Source: Candidatus Kryptoniota bacterium
Lineage (GTDB): Bacteria > Bacteroidota > Ignavibacteria > Kryptoniales > JAKASW01
Direction: 5' to 3'
Assembly: GCA_036567965.1 (NCBI GenBank)
Contig: DATCTN010000008.1
Span: 1 to 64,000 of the forward strand
DNA: 64,000 nucleotides
Shown here: positions 36,474 through 46,066 of the stretch, one piece after another
Position numbering within the stretch: the stretch's first letter is position 1
How the letters are laid out: every line of letters begins with the position of its first letter
Notes under the pieces: model-generated
Databases searched by the model: none
What the model saw: only the letters and a program-made list of their open reading frames with translations
Told to the model about the DNA's origin: nothing
Translations under genes and position numbers: made by a program

Positions 36474-37127
36474 ATGAAATTTTTCATAGACACCGCAAAC
36501 CTTGATGAGATAAAGGAAGCTTCAGAGTTAGGTGTGCTCGACGGAGTCACCACTAATCCGAGTTTGGTTGCGAAAGAGAAATACGACATTAGTTTCAAAG
36601 ATCTAATAAAAGAAATCTGCAAAATTGTCCCCGGCCCGGTCAGCGCGGAGGTCGTATCGACGGACGTCGACGGAATGATGAACGAAGGCCGGGAGCTCGC
36701 GAAGATAGCAAACAATGTTGTCGTGAAGATTCCCCTGATTAAGGACGGGCTGAAGGCCGTTAAGAAGTTGAAGGCAGAAGGAATCAAGACCAATGTCACT
36801 CTTTGCTTTTCTCCCAACCAGGCGCTTCTTGCAGCGAAAGCGGGCGCGTCGTTTATCAGCCCATTTATCGGAAGGTTGGACGATATAAGCTACGAAGGCA
36901 TGGAATTGATCGAACAGATTGTCACCATTTACGGAAACTATAGCTATGATACGGAAGTCCTCGTCGCCAGCGTCCGCCATCCGATGCACGTGGTCCAGGC
37001 GGCGATGATCGGCGCCGATATCGTCACGATGCCTTTCAAAGTGATCGACCAGCTCATAAAACATCCTCTGACGGACATCGGACTTCAGAAGTTTCTCGCG
37101 GATTGGAAAAAGACAAACACAAAATGA
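36474..37127 (+). CDS. Transaldolase-like protein (fructose-6-phosphate aldolase subfamily)
   Basis: A short (217-aa) class I aldolase of the transaldolase C/FSA type: [32 protein letters not shown], the Schiff-base Lys in [17 protein letters not shown], and [10 protein letters not shown]. It transfers dihydroxyacetone units in the non-oxidative pentose phosphate path or cleaves fructose-6-phosphate, and sequence alone does not settle which. The ATG at 36474 has GGAGG upstream. The ATGA overlap with gcvT shows a two-gene unit. The 187-nt gap upstream shows no gene. Confidence 0.93.
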   Translation: MKFFIDTANLDEIKEASELGVLDGVTTNPSLVAKEKYDISFKDLIKEICKIVPGPVSAEVVSTDVDGMMNEGRELAKIANNVVVKIPLIKDGLKAVKKLKAEGIKTNVTLCFSPNQALLAAKAGASFISPFIGRLDDISYEGMELIEQIVTIYGNYSYDTEVLVASVRHPMHVVQAAMIGADIVTMPFKVIDQLIKHPLTDIGLQKFLADWKKTNTK

Positions 37128-38239
37128 AGAAGACTCCTTTTAACGAAATCCACAAGGGATTAGGTGCGAAGATGGTCGAGTTCGCCGGGTTCGAAATGCC
37201 GGTCCAGTACTCGAGCATCGTCAGCGAACATAACTGCGTTCGCGAGAAGGTCGGCGTGTTCGATGTCTCCCACATGGGTGAGTTCTTCGTACACGGAAAG
37301 GACGCTCAGAAATTTCTCCAACAAAACACTTTGAATGATGTAAGCAAACTGACGCCGGGAAAAGCACAGTACACCGCACTCGTAAACGAAGGAGGATATC
37401 TCCTCGACGACCTGATAGTATACCGACTTGCCGATCCCGATTGCAGTCACATGATCGTTGCGAACGCGGCGAACGTTGACAAGGATTTCAAAGCTTTCTC
37501 GTCGCGCGTCTCAGGTGATGCGAAGCTCGAGGACGCGAGCGACCGTACCGCGCTTTTGTCGGTTCAGGGACCCGCATCCGTTTCGACGTTGCAGAAACTT
37601 ACAAGCGTCGATCTCGCATCGATTCAATATTATCATTTTGTCGAGGGAAAGATCGCAGGCATACAGTCTATGATTTCACGAACGGGTTATACAGGCGAAA
37701 TCGGATTTGAAATATTCTTCACGGTTGACGGAACAAATTCAGATAAGATGTGGAATTCGATTTTCGAAGCGGGGAAAGAATTCGGAATCATGCCGATCGG
37801 GCTGGGCGCGAGAGATACGTTAAGGCTTGAGATGGGCTATTGTCTTTACGGAAACGACATAGACGAAACGACTAACCCCATTGAAGCCGGTTTAGGTTGG
37901 ATCACCAAAATCGACAAAGGTGAATTCGTCGGTAGAGATGCAATATTAAAAGCAAAGCAGAACATTTCTCGCAGGCTGGTGGGATTTAGAATGGAAATCG
38001 AAGATCCCGTCCGCGGTAAGAGCGCCATTCCCCGCCACGGCTACGAGATCCACACGGAGAGCGGAAAAATCGGCGGCGTTACGAGCGGAACATTCTCACC
38101 AAGCCTGGAACGCGGTATTGGAATGGGATACGTTCAAATAAAACACGCGGCGGAAAACAGCGAGATACTCGTCGATATTCGCGGCAAGAAGGCCCGGGCG
38201 CAAGTCGTAAAGCTGCCATTTGTGCCAAAGAAAAACTGA
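37124..38239 (+). CDS. gcvT: Aminomethyltransferase, glycine cleavage T protein
   Basis: Releases ammonia and passes the methylene group to tetrahydrofolate in the glycine cleavage system. The family marks are [60 protein letters not shown] and [20 protein letters not shown] with the folate-binding Asp region. [16 protein letters not shown] is near the end. The start ATG at 37124 overlaps the transaldolase stop, so the seven upstream codons of the longer frame are not used. The other gcv genes are not in the window. Confidence 0.95.
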   Translation: MKKTPFNEIHKGLGAKMVEFAGFEMPVQYSSIVSEHNCVREKVGVFDVSHMGEFFVHGKDAQKFLQQNTLNDVSKLTPGKAQYTALVNEGGYLLDDLIVYRLADPDCSHMIVANAANVDKDFKAFSSRVSGDAKLEDASDRTALLSVQGPASVSTLQKLTSVDLASIQYYHFVEGKIAGIQSMISRTGYTGEIGFEIFFTVDGTNSDKMWNSIFEAGKEFGIMPIGLGARDTLRLEMGYCLYGNDIDETTNPIEAGLGWITKIDKGEFVGRDAILKAKQNISRRLVGFRMEIEDPVRGKSAIPRHGYEIHTESGKIGGVTSGTFSPSLERGIGMGYVQIKHAAENSEILVDIRGKKARAQVVKLPFVPKKN

Positions 38240-38247
38240 GAGGATAG

Positions 38248-38988
38248 ATGAAGATTGAAGTTTTCTTTTCACCCGCGGGTGTGGACGAACTCGGCATGCG
38301 CGGCAGGAACGTTGTCATCATCGATGTCTTGCGCGCGACCACGACGATCTGCACAGCTCTCCGAAACGGTGCGCGCGAAATCATCCCAACACCTGACCTG
38401 GAAAACGCGACCAAGATCTCATCAAACCTGAGCGCCGAGTCGAAACTTCTCGGCGGTGAGCGCATGGGAAAGAAGATCGACGGCTTCGACCTTGGGAATT
38501 CCCCACTCGAATACACTCCCCTTGTAGTCGGGGGCAAGACCGTCGTGTTTACTACCACCAACGGAGCCGGCGCGATTCACAAATGTCGGTACGCGTCAAT
38601 GGCGCTCATAGGAAGTTTCGTTAATGTCTCCTCAGTGGTCCAGGCAATTGTCGACGTAGGCGGGACGTGGACGATTCTCTGCTCCGGACAGCAGGGATCA
38701 TTCTCTGTCGAAGACGCGACATGTGCCGGAATGATCATTTCAAAAGTCGAAGCGGTATCGGAAGTTGAGACGGATGACGCGGGACTGAACGCGGTCATTC
38801 TCTACAAGAATTATAAGAAAAGCATTTTAGGCATGTTGAGAAAGTCTGCTCACGGGAAGTATCTAATCTCCATCGGGTTCGCCGACGATCTGGAATTTTG
38901 CGCGGCCGTAGATAGCGTACCGGTGCTTCCTTCGGCGGACGGGCTCGGAGTAAAACTGAAGGCAAATAAACTTGCGGCAAATGGTTGA
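38248..38988 (+). CDS. 2-phosphosulfolactate phosphatase family (ComB) protein
   Basis: ComB-family phosphatase fold: VVIIDVLRATTTICTAL at the start, LLGGERMGKKIDGFDLGNSP and TTTNGAGAIH, with the conserved acidic residues for a magnesium ion. In methanogens ComB serves coenzyme M synthesis, but most bacterial members act on unknown substrates, so no gene name is given. It runs between gcvT and ftsK with 8-nt spacings or overlaps, part of a tightly packed plus-strand run. Confidence 0.88.
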   Translation: MKIEVFFSPAGVDELGMRGRNVVIIDVLRATTTICTALRNGAREIIPTPDLENATKISSNLSAESKLLGGERMGKKIDGFDLGNSPLEYTPLVVGGKTVVFTTTNGAGAIHKCRYASMALIGSFVNVSSVVQAIVDVGGTWTILCSGQQGSFSVEDATCAGMIISKVEAVSEVETDDAGLNAVILYKNYKKSILGMLRKSAHGKYLISIGFADDLEFCAAVDSVPVLPSADGLGVKLKANKLAANG

Positions 38989-41488
38989 AATAAAAGAATC
39001 GCCTAAGAAAAATCAAAAGGCGCAGGACAGCGCGCCGAAAGAAAGAAAGCCGAAAAAATCCCTCCGATCAGAATTAATTAACTTTTCCCTGATCGTGATT
39101 TCAATCCTCGTAACTCTTAGCATCTGTTCCTACTCTCAAGCGGACGACTCGAAGCTGGATCAAATCGGATCCGGATTCACCGATATGTTCAAAAACATTT
39201 TCAAACTCCTTATCGGCGACGAAAGCATACGTACGACTGCAGACACCGTGCATAACTGGCTTGGAATTTTCGGCGCGTACATCGCTGAATTCTTTGTCAA
39301 TTCAACGCTGGGGTATTTCGCGATCGGATTCCCGCTAATCCTGTTTGTATTCAGCTGGACCGCACTTCTGAAGAAGGACTTTAAGAAAGCCGCCCGCGTC
39401 AGCACGATGGTATTGATTTACTCGATTGCAATTGCGGTTTTGTCGGGATATTTGAAGACCCTGTTCGGTACCGATAAATTCGGAAAAGAGTGGTACGGAC
39501 TCGTCGGCGAATTTTCGGCGCTTACACTCGTCCGGGCGTTCGGTGCCGTAGGCGGGGGAGCCGTCATCTTCCTCCTTATCTTTGCTCTTGTGGTGTTTAC
39601 GCTGAAGATCTCGCCGCAGGAATTGATCTCCGCGTTCGGCTGGGCCGCAGCAACTCTTGCCGCCGGTATAAGGAACGCTGCGGTTTCAATTTTCTCGAGG
39701 AAGACTCAAGCAGAAGGAATCAGAATCGCGAAACCGGCCGACCAGCCGAGGTCCTCACGTGAGGAGGAAACACAGGTCAAGATCGTCCGCGACGATTTGA
39801 AATCGAAACCTGATACCGGCCTCATCGATGAAGCGAAGGAACTTGTGAGAAGGACCCTTTCCAGAACCGAAGACGAGGAAGAGCCGGTTCCGGAAGAGGA
39901 GCCGGAGGAGGAAGAGGCCGGGGAACGCACGCTTTACACGAGGAAGAGCGTGCCGGTTCGGGATGAAGCCGACGAATCGACTGCCGGGAATGTCGAGGAA
40001 GAGATCGAATATACCGCGCCGCCGCTCGACCTGCTCGATATTCCGATACAGGTGGACAAAATCCCGGACGAGGAACTACGCGCGAACGCGGAGCTCCTGC
40101 GATCAAAACTCGAAGTCTTCGATATCCAGATAGAGAGCGTCAGCGTAATCCCCGGACCGGTGGTGACCCTTTACGAACTTGTGCCGGCAAGCGGGGTGAA
40201 GATCAGCCGTATCACAAGTCTCTCAGACGATCTGGCGCTCGCGCTTCAGGCTCGCGGCATCAGGATAATCGCGCCGATACCGGGAAAAGGCGCCGTGGGA
40301 GTCGAGATCCCGAACCACAAGCCGCAGCTCGTTAATTTCCGAAGCGTGGTATCATCCGCAAAATTCCAGGACCTCCGCTTCAATCTTCCCATCGCAATGG
40401 GGAAGACCATCACCGGTGAAATCTTTGTCGACGATCTGTCACGCATGCCGCATCTCCTGATCGCCGGTGCGACGGGATCAGGCAAGAGCGTCGGGATCAA
40501 CACGATAATGATGAGCATGATCTATAAGCTTCATCCGAGCGAAATCAAATTTGTAATTATAGATCCGAAAAAAATCGAGCTGTCGCTGTACAGGAAACTC
40601 AACAGACATTTTCTCGCGGTGTCGCCGGATGTCCCGGAGGAAATCATAACGGAAGCCGGCAACGCGGTACTCGCGTTGAAATCGGCCGAGGCGGAAATGG
40701 ACGCGCGATATTCGCTTCTCGCGAAAGCCGGCGTCAGAAATATTCAGGATTTCAACAAGAAACTCGAAGATGGCAAACTGAAAGACTCCGAAGAGTCGAA
40801 GTTCATTAAACTACCATATATCGTGATTGTAATCGACGAGCTCGCCGACCTTATGCTGACCGCCGCGCACGAAGTTGAGGACCCAATCACCAGGCTGGCA
40901 CAGCTCGCAAGAGCGGTAGGGATACATCTCGTCCTCGCGACACAGCGACCTTCAGTGGATGTCATCACCGGGCTCATCAAAGCAAACTTTCCTGCCCGTA
41001 TTGCGTACCAGGTTGCGTCGCGCATAGATTCCCGCACGATTCTCGACCAGAATGGAGCGGAACAACTTCTCGGGAACGGCGACATGCTTTATCTTCCCGC
41101 CGGCAGCTCCAAGCCGGAAAGAATGCAGAACTCGTTCCTCACGTCTGACGAAATCGAAAAGGTGGTAGACTTTATTGCAGCCCAGAAAGGTTACTCGAGG
41201 CCCTACCAGCTCCCTTCGGTCCTCACAAGAAAGAAGAACGGCGGCGGCGAGACGGGCGAATTCGACGATATGTTTGAGGAAGCCGCTATCCTGGTTGTCA
41301 GACATCAGCAAGCATCGACCTCGTTCCTTCAAAGACGTCTGAAACTTGGTTACGGAAGAGCAGCGAGGGTGATAGACGAACTCGAGAATGCCGGCATCAT
41401 CGGACCGTTCGAGGGAAGTAAAGGACGAGAAGTCCTCGTTGAAAACGAGGAACAACTCGACCAGAAACTTCGCGAGATGGGAATATAA
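38981..41488 (+). CDS. ftsK: DNA translocase FtsK
   Basis: Septal DNA pump that clears the chromosome terminus. Membrane spans at about 25-45, 95-125, 140-165 and 175-205, then an acidic linker rich in E (about 300-325). The motor domain has Walker A GATGSGKS (about 494), Walker B IVIVIDELADLML and QRPSVDVITGLIKANFPARI. The C-terminal winged-helix gamma domain ends the protein (ASTSFLQRRLKLGYGRAARV). The start at ATG 38981 overlaps comB by 8 nt; the TTG at 38972 is an alternative. The length is in the short FtsK/SpoIIIE range. Confidence 0.96.
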   Translation: MVEIKESPKKNQKAQDSAPKERKPKKSLRSELINFSLIVISILVTLSICSYSQADDSKLDQIGSGFTDMFKNIFKLLIGDESIRTTADTVHNWLGIFGAYIAEFFVNSTLGYFAIGFPLILFVFSWTALLKKDFKKAARVSTMVLIYSIAIAVLSGYLKTLFGTDKFGKEWYGLVGEFSALTLVRAFGAVGGGAVIFLLIFALVVFTLKISPQELISAFGWAAATLAAGIRNAAVSIFSRKTQAEGIRIAKPADQPRSSREEETQVKIVRDDLKSKPDTGLIDEAKELVRRTLSRTEDEEEPVPEEEPEEEEAGERTLYTRKSVPVRDEADESTAGNVEEEIEYTAPPLDLLDIPIQVDKIPDEELRANAELLRSKLEVFDIQIESVSVIPGPVVTLYELVPASGVKISRITSLSDDLALALQARGIRIIAPIPGKGAVGVEIPNHKPQLVNFRSVVSSAKFQDLRFNLPIAMGKTITGEIFVDDLSRMPHLLIAGATGSGKSVGINTIMMSMIYKLHPSEIKFVIIDPKKIELSLYRKLNRHFLAVSPDVPEEIITEAGNAVLALKSAEAEMDARYSLLAKAGVRNIQDFNKKLEDGKLKDSEESKFIKLPYIVIVIDELADLMLTAAHEVEDPITRLAQLARAVGIHLVLATQRPSVDVITGLIKANFPARIAYQVASRIDSRTILDQNGAEQLLGNGDMLYLPAGSSKPERMQNSFLTSDEIEKVVDFIAAQKGYSRPYQLPSVLTRKKNGGGETGEFDDMFEEAAILVVRHQQASTSFLQRRLKLGYGRAARVIDELENAGIIGPFEGSKGREVLVENEEQLDQKLREMGI

Positions 41489-42171
41489 TGCCCATGCCAA
41501 GCCGGAACTTCAAAGTCCGACTCCTCCTGATTTCGTCGGCGCAATTCTTCTTATTCTATTTCTCTCCTATTCAATTATCCCGGGCGGGGGACAATCCCAC
41601 GGCTTCCGAAATCGTCCGGAACGTTCAGGACAAGTACAAGCAGATCGATGACGCGGTAATAAAATTTACACAGACAGTTGTACTTCCGCTTTCGAAGATC
41701 GTGAAAACTACCGAGGGAACTCTTTATCTCAAGAAGGGAAACAAATACAGGATAGAATCGGAAAACCGGATCGTTGTCACCGACGGCAAAACCTCTTGGT
41801 TCTATCTTGCCGGACCGAAGCAGGTCGTCATCGACAATTACCGCGACGACAAGAACACGGTGAACCCCGACAGATTCCTCCTCGATGTCCCGACGGACTA
41901 TTTTGCCGTCCTCCTCGCGACACAGAAGTCCGACAAAGATACGACTTACATCCTTCGCCTCACCCCGAAGAGTGACGACTCATTCATTCGCGCCATAAAG
42001 ATTTCGATCGACGGAAGCTGGACGGTGCGCAGAGCGGAAGTCTCCGACATGAACGATACGAAATCCACTTACACTGTCGACGATCTGAAGATCAACACGG
42101 GATTATCAGATTCTGATTTCAAATTCATTCCCCCGAAGGACGCCCAGGTCGTGGACATGAGAAGCCGCTGA
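41488..42171 (+). CDS. lolA: Outer-membrane lipoprotein carrier protein LolA
   Basis: Periplasmic chaperone that moves lipoproteins to the outer membrane. After a hydrophobic signal region (about 10-33) come ASEIVRNVQDKYKQIDDA and KFTQTV, then GTLYLKKGNKYRIES and VVTDGKTSWFYLAG, the open-barrel strands of LolA. The ATG shares its first base with the ftsK stop (TAATG). LolA downstream of ftsK is a widespread gene order, which supports the name. Confidence 0.9.
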   Translation: MPMPSRNFKVRLLLISSAQFFLFYFSPIQLSRAGDNPTASEIVRNVQDKYKQIDDAVIKFTQTVVLPLSKIVKTTEGTLYLKKGNKYRIESENRIVVTDGKTSWFYLAGPKQVVIDNYRDDKNTVNPDRFLLDVPTDYFAVLLATQKSDKDTTYILRLTPKSDDSFIRAIKISIDGSWTVRRAEVSDMNDTKSTYTVDDLKINTGLSDSDFKFIPPKDAQVVDMRSR

Positions 42172-42211
42172 ATTGAGAATCTTCATCATCTCTGTTTACG
42201 GAAATTAATCA

Positions 42212-43249
42212 TTGAAGCAATCGAGCTGGAAGCGATCGCTGGTCGGGATAATTATAGCCCTCCTTTTCGTTTTCATTGCGTTTAAAGATATATCCTTCAG
42301 CTCATTGATCAGAGACGCGCTCAAGGCCAACTTCGGAATTCTGCTTCTGACAACCGCGGTTGTCCTTTCGAGTCACGTTATCCGCGCGCTCCGCTGGCGC
42401 GTAATACTCCGGGAGCTGAAGAAAGAAATCTCATTGATAGATACCTGGGGAAGCGTGATGGTTGGGTATCTTGCCAATAATTTTGTCCCGCGGCTCGGAG
42501 AACTTGTGCGCGCCTACTCCACCGGACGGCTTGAGAGCATCAGTGTCAGCGGTGTCTTTGGAACAATCGTATTGGAGAGACTCTTCGACATGCTGTCGGC
42601 GGGTATACTATTCGGCCTCGCCCTCTCAACTTACAGTGGCCATATCACACAGACTTTTCCGTTCCTTAAATTTGCGGGATTTATTCTCATCGCCGGATCG
42701 GTCGCTGCAGGCGCGACACTCTACATCGCGACTACCTTTCCGAAGGCGAGAGGATGGTTGATGACCGCCGTGAAGTTTCTTCTACCGAAACGTTTTCATG
42801 ACCGCGCCGAAGACACTGTCGGGTCGTTCCTGACGTCGTTCTCGCTTCTGCGTTCTCCGCGATGCATGCTGGAAATTTCAATCTATACAGCCTTTGTCTG
42901 GATCGCTTATGTTTTCACTCTCTACATTCCGTTCTTCGCTTTCGGCGCCACGTCAGGACTTACTCTATACGACGCGTTCATTCTAATCCTGATTACTTCC
43001 ATTGCCTGGATGATCCCCACACCGGGCGCGGTAGGTGTGTACCACCTTTTTGTCTCGCAGTCTCTGATAAAACTCTTCGGCGTTTCCCCTGACCAGGCTC
43101 TCGCCTATGCAACTTTGACTCATTTGTTTGGGTATGTGGCAATCACTGTAGTGGGTTCGATCTTTCTGTTCGCGTTTGCACAAAAACTGAAAGTGAGATC
43201 AATCCGCAGGTTATGGCAGGGGAGCGAAGAAATTGAGAAACCACATTGA
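42212..43249 (+). CDS. Flippase-like integral membrane protein (lysylphosphatidylglycerol synthase TM family)
   Basis: About eight membrane spans over 345 aa, in the UPF0104/LPG_synthase_TM pattern. The key segments are SSHVIRALRWRVILRELKK, VGYLANNFVPRLGELVRAY and ERLFDMLSAG, with TPGAVGVYHLFVS near the end. Family members move lipids or modify them with partner enzymes, and the substrate here is unknown. The start is a TTG with GGAAATTAATCA upstream, so it is not firm. It closes the plus-strand housekeeping run. No terminator is plain. Confidence 0.85.
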   Translation: MKQSSWKRSLVGIIIALLFVFIAFKDISFSSLIRDALKANFGILLLTTAVVLSSHVIRALRWRVILRELKKEISLIDTWGSVMVGYLANNFVPRLGELVRAYSTGRLESISVSGVFGTIVLERLFDMLSAGILFGLALSTYSGHITQTFPFLKFAGFILIAGSVAAGATLYIATTFPKARGWLMTAVKFLLPKRFHDRAEDTVGSFLTSFSLLRSPRCMLEISIYTAFVWIAYVFTLYIPFFAFGATSGLTLYDAFILILITSIAWMIPTPGAVGVYHLFVSQSLIKLFGVSPDQALAYATLTHLFGYVAITVVGSIFLFAFAQKLKVRSIRRLWQGSEEIEKPH

Positions 43250-43569
43250 TCCTCCCTGCCCGGAACGATTTAAATTTTGCATCCGGTTGCTGCCAAATGA
43301 GTTCGGACCCCTCTTCCCCTCAATGTAAAATAGTTTCACATTTGGAATTCCCGTCCTTAATGGCTGCGACTTTCGGCGGCCGGGCAGAAAGAGCGCTTCG
43401 GGTGTTTTACGCGACGGGTCCAAACACCTATACGCATGCAGACTTCTGGTTCTAGTATTTGATGGCACGCTGTCAGAGCTTCGCCGCCATTCAGGGCGAA
43501 AATACGCGCCATGCATCGCTGATTCCCATTCAATTCGAAAATTATTCGTCTCCGAATAACCCACACCGG

Positions 43570-43608
43570 TTCACAAATCCTTAACACAACTTTAACAAAC
43601 ACGTCAAA
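43570..43608 (+). promoter_or_regulatory. Pho-box-like direct repeats upstream of the porin
   Basis: TTCACA (43570), TTAACA (43581) and TTAACA (43592) recur at exactly 11-bp steps, and a fourth position (43603, GTCAAA) is partly similar. Direct repeats at 11 bp, with a TTAACA-like half-site in Bacillus PhoP sites, are how OmpR-class phosphate regulators bind. A TATCTT or TATTTT -10 lies about 20 nt further on, so the repeats replace the -35. The remainder of this 395-nt gap (43250-43569) shows no gene. Confidence 0.6.
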
Positions 43609-43644
43609 GCTTGGGAATATCTTATTTTCAAAAAAGGAGATAAC

Positions 43645-44667
43645 GTGCATTTGCGTAAGACGTACACTCTTGCCGCCATCCTGATGTTTTCAGGACTGGC
43701 ATCCGCTCAAAATCTTCCCAAATTTTCAGGATTGTTCTTCGGCGATTACTACTACGTGCTAGCGCACGATCCGAGTAATCCGCTTGGAAGCTTCACGGCT
43801 ACTCCGCTTCAGACCTCCATGCAACAGTTCGAGTACAGGCGGATCTATCTTACAGCCGACTACGATATCGCACAGGATTTCGCTGCGAGGTTTCGCCTCG
43901 AGTCTGATCCGACCGCATCAGCCTTAGGAAACGGTAAGCTGACCACAATGGTCAAGGACGCTTTCATCAACTGGAAGAATATCACCGACGGTGGCAACGT
44001 CATGATCGGTCTGCAGGGAACGCCGGAAATAAACATGGCGGAAGGAATATTCGGCTACAGGTCTTTGGAGAAGACGATCCAGGATCTACACGGAATTTCG
44101 TCATCGAGAGATCTCGGCGTTTCGTACAATCAGAAATTCTCCGACGAGTTCATGGCTGGGTTACTTGTAGGAAACAACAGCGGTAACAGCGTACCTGGCA
44201 ATAAATACAAGGCTGCCTACCTTTACGTTCAGTACAACCCGATGAAAGAATTCACAATTCTCTTAAACGGGCAATACAACGGCGCCGGTGTCGATCTCTT
44301 CAACAGGACCGCTGATATCATTATTAACTATGCAAACAGCATGTTCAGCCTCGGCGGACAATATTTCATGAATGGCATAAACCAGGCCGGTGGAACCACA
44401 TTGAAGAGAAACGGTTTCAGCATAAACGGCTGGGTCGCATTCATGGATGAGTTGCGGCTAGTCGCCAGGTTCGACAATTACACGCCGAACGCCGACATAA
44501 AAAACACGACGTTTGCTACCAGCACACAGAGTTTCATACTCGCCGGACTCGATTGGAGTGTAAGGAAGAACGTTCACTTAATGCCGAACTTCTATTATAC
44601 CGCTTATGGCTTGTCCGGCAGCAAGGCGGACGCGATTCTGCGAGCGACCTTTTTCATCACCTTTTAG
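43645..44667 (+). CDS. Outer-membrane porin, phosphate-selective type
   Basis: The signal peptide (HLRKTYTLAAILMFSGLASA) leads to a 16-strand-type barrel: alternating strands such as FEYRRIYLTADYDIAQDFAA, MFSLGGQYFMNG and FSINGWVAFMDELRLVARFD. It ends in Phe (FFITF), as outer-membrane barrels do. The layout matches OprO/OprP-like porins, and the genes that follow bind phosphate, so anion or phosphate passage is the likely role. The start is GTG 43645 behind GGAGA. The Pho-box-like repeats directly upstream suggest induction by phosphate starvation. Confidence 0.85.
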   Translation: MHLRKTYTLAAILMFSGLASAQNLPKFSGLFFGDYYYVLAHDPSNPLGSFTATPLQTSMQQFEYRRIYLTADYDIAQDFAARFRLESDPTASALGNGKLTTMVKDAFINWKNITDGGNVMIGLQGTPEINMAEGIFGYRSLEKTIQDLHGISSSRDLGVSYNQKFSDEFMAGLLVGNNSGNSVPGNKYKAAYLYVQYNPMKEFTILLNGQYNGAGVDLFNRTADIIINYANSMFSLGGQYFMNGINQAGGTTLKRNGFSINGWVAFMDELRLVARFDNYTPNADIKNTTFATSTQSFILAGLDWSVRKNVHLMPNFYYTAYGLSGSKADAILRATFFITF

Positions 44668-44733
44668 ACCGGCTCGTGAAATTTTACGATCCTAAAAAGA
44701 TAACAAAGCACATAACTTAGGAGGAGGAAAGAG

Positions 44734-45777
44734 ATGCCGAAGAAGTTTCTAATACTGGTAGCAGCTGTTTTCATTGCAGCTGCTTCACAGGCACAGACAG
44801 TGGTCAATGGAGCGGGGTCCACATTCGTCTATCCGCTATTCTCAAAGTGGTCGGAAGAATATCATAAGATGAAACCCGATATTCAGATCAATTACCAGTC
44901 TATTGGCAGTGGAGGTGGGATACAACAGCTTATTGCCGGCACGGTAAACATCGGCGCAAGCGATGCACCACTGACCGACCAGCAAACTGCAACGGCGGAA
45001 AAAGCTCACGGGCCGGTGCTCCACATTCCCGAGACAATGGGTGGAGTAGTAATGATGTACAATATCCCGGGTGTAAACCAGACGTTGAAATTTGACGGTC
45101 CGACCATCGCGGACATCTACCTCGGCAAGATCAAGTCGTGGGATGATCAGAGATTGAAGGATCTTAATCCCGGCGTGAATTTCCCCAGTACACCGATTAT
45201 CCCGGTGCATCGCGCTGACGGCAGTGGCACGACATATATATTTGCCGACTACCTGTCAAAGATCAGCTCAGACTGGAAGAACCAAGTCGGCGTTTCAACA
45301 AGTCTAAACTGGCCTGTTGGTCTCGGCGCGAAGGGAAGCGAGGGTGTGGCGGGCCAAGTCGAAAGGACTCCGGGTGCGATCGGTTATGCAGACTTAATCT
45401 ACGCACTCCAAAATAACATAAGCTATGGAGATGTGAAGAACGCTGCTGGCGTTTACATCCACCCGAGCCTTGACGGCGTCACGGCTGCGGCTGCCGCAGC
45501 AGCAAAGAGCTTCCCCAAGGATCTCAGGTTTTCTATCACTGATGCGCCGGGAAAGGCATCGTACCCCATTTCGAGCGCAACATGGCTTCTCGTTTTCGAG
45601 AATCAGACGGATTATGCGTCCGGGAAAGCAAGCGTGGAGTTCATCCATTGGGTGATCACCAACGGCCAGAAGTACTGCGCAGATCTTGATTATGCTCCAA
45701 TACCAAAGCAACTCGAAAAATTGGACTTGGTGAAACTGAGCCTCATCAGGTACAACGGGAAGAAACTGTTGAAATAG
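44734..45777 (+). CDS. pstS: Phosphate ABC transporter substrate-binding protein PstS (copy 1)
   Basis: Periplasmic phosphate-binding protein of 347 aa with a signal peptide (MPKKFLILVAAVFIAAASQA). Phosphate-contact loops are in QSIGSGGGIQQL, GASDAPLTD and HRADGSGTTYIF, then RTPGAIGYADLIYAL. It reads from AGGAGGAGG, following the porin by 66 nt, so it belongs to the porin's transcript. A strong hairpin terminator follows at 45804. The permease genes pstCAB are not in the window. It is a close paralogue of the next pstS and clearly arose by tandem duplication. Confidence 0.95.
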   Translation: MPKKFLILVAAVFIAAASQAQTVVNGAGSTFVYPLFSKWSEEYHKMKPDIQINYQSIGSGGGIQQLIAGTVNIGASDAPLTDQQTATAEKAHGPVLHIPETMGGVVMMYNIPGVNQTLKFDGPTIADIYLGKIKSWDDQRLKDLNPGVNFPSTPIIPVHRADGSGTTYIFADYLSKISSDWKNQVGVSTSLNWPVGLGAKGSEGVAGQVERTPGAIGYADLIYALQNNISYGDVKNAAGVYIHPSLDGVTAAAAAAAKSFPKDLRFSITDAPGKASYPISSATWLLVFENQTDYASGKASVEFIHWVITNGQKYCADLDYAPIPKQLEKLDLVKLSLIRYNGKKLLK

Positions 45778-45803
45778 TCTTAGCAACATCGGGGCAAGAG
45801 GAT

Positions 45804-45845
45804 GCGGGGCCGAAAGCGAAAGCCAAGGCTCCGCTTCTATTTTTA
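45804..45845 (+). terminator. Terminator after pstS copy 1
   Basis: GCGGGGCC and GGCTCCGC form an 8-bp stem (one G-T pair) around a GAAAGCGAAAG loop, followed by TTCTATTTTTA. The stem and loop are nearly identical to the terminator of pstS copy 2. Confidence 0.75.
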
Positions 45846-45909
45846 GAGACGCCGGCCGGCATTTCCTATCCCCACTTCCAAGAGTCTCCACACGGGTTCT
45901 CAACCGCGT

Positions 45910-45963
45910 TTCACTTCTCCTTAACGGAGGATTAACGCATACTTCATACCAACCAGTTAAATT
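45910..45963 (+). promoter_or_regulatory. Pho-box-like direct repeats upstream of pstS copy 2
   Basis: TTCACT (45910), TTAACG (45921), TTAACG (45932) and TTCATA (45943) follow each other at exactly 11-bp steps. A TAAATT -10 candidate (45958-45963) sits just beyond. The order TTCAC-TTAAC-TTAAC matches the array upstream of the porin, giving two independent instances of one operator. Confidence 0.62.
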
Positions 45964-46066
45964 ATCGCGAGCAATTGGGCACCACAAGCATCCTTTATTG
46001 CGAGCGGTTTAAGTTTCCGCAGCAAAATAAACACACTTCCATAACAGTAAAATTAGGAGACATAAT

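Noticed and set aside
43250-43569. Possible small gene or RNA in the gap before the porin
   Set aside because: Only short frames, no ribosome site and no conserved hairpin; treated as plain upstream DNA except for the Pho-like repeats.
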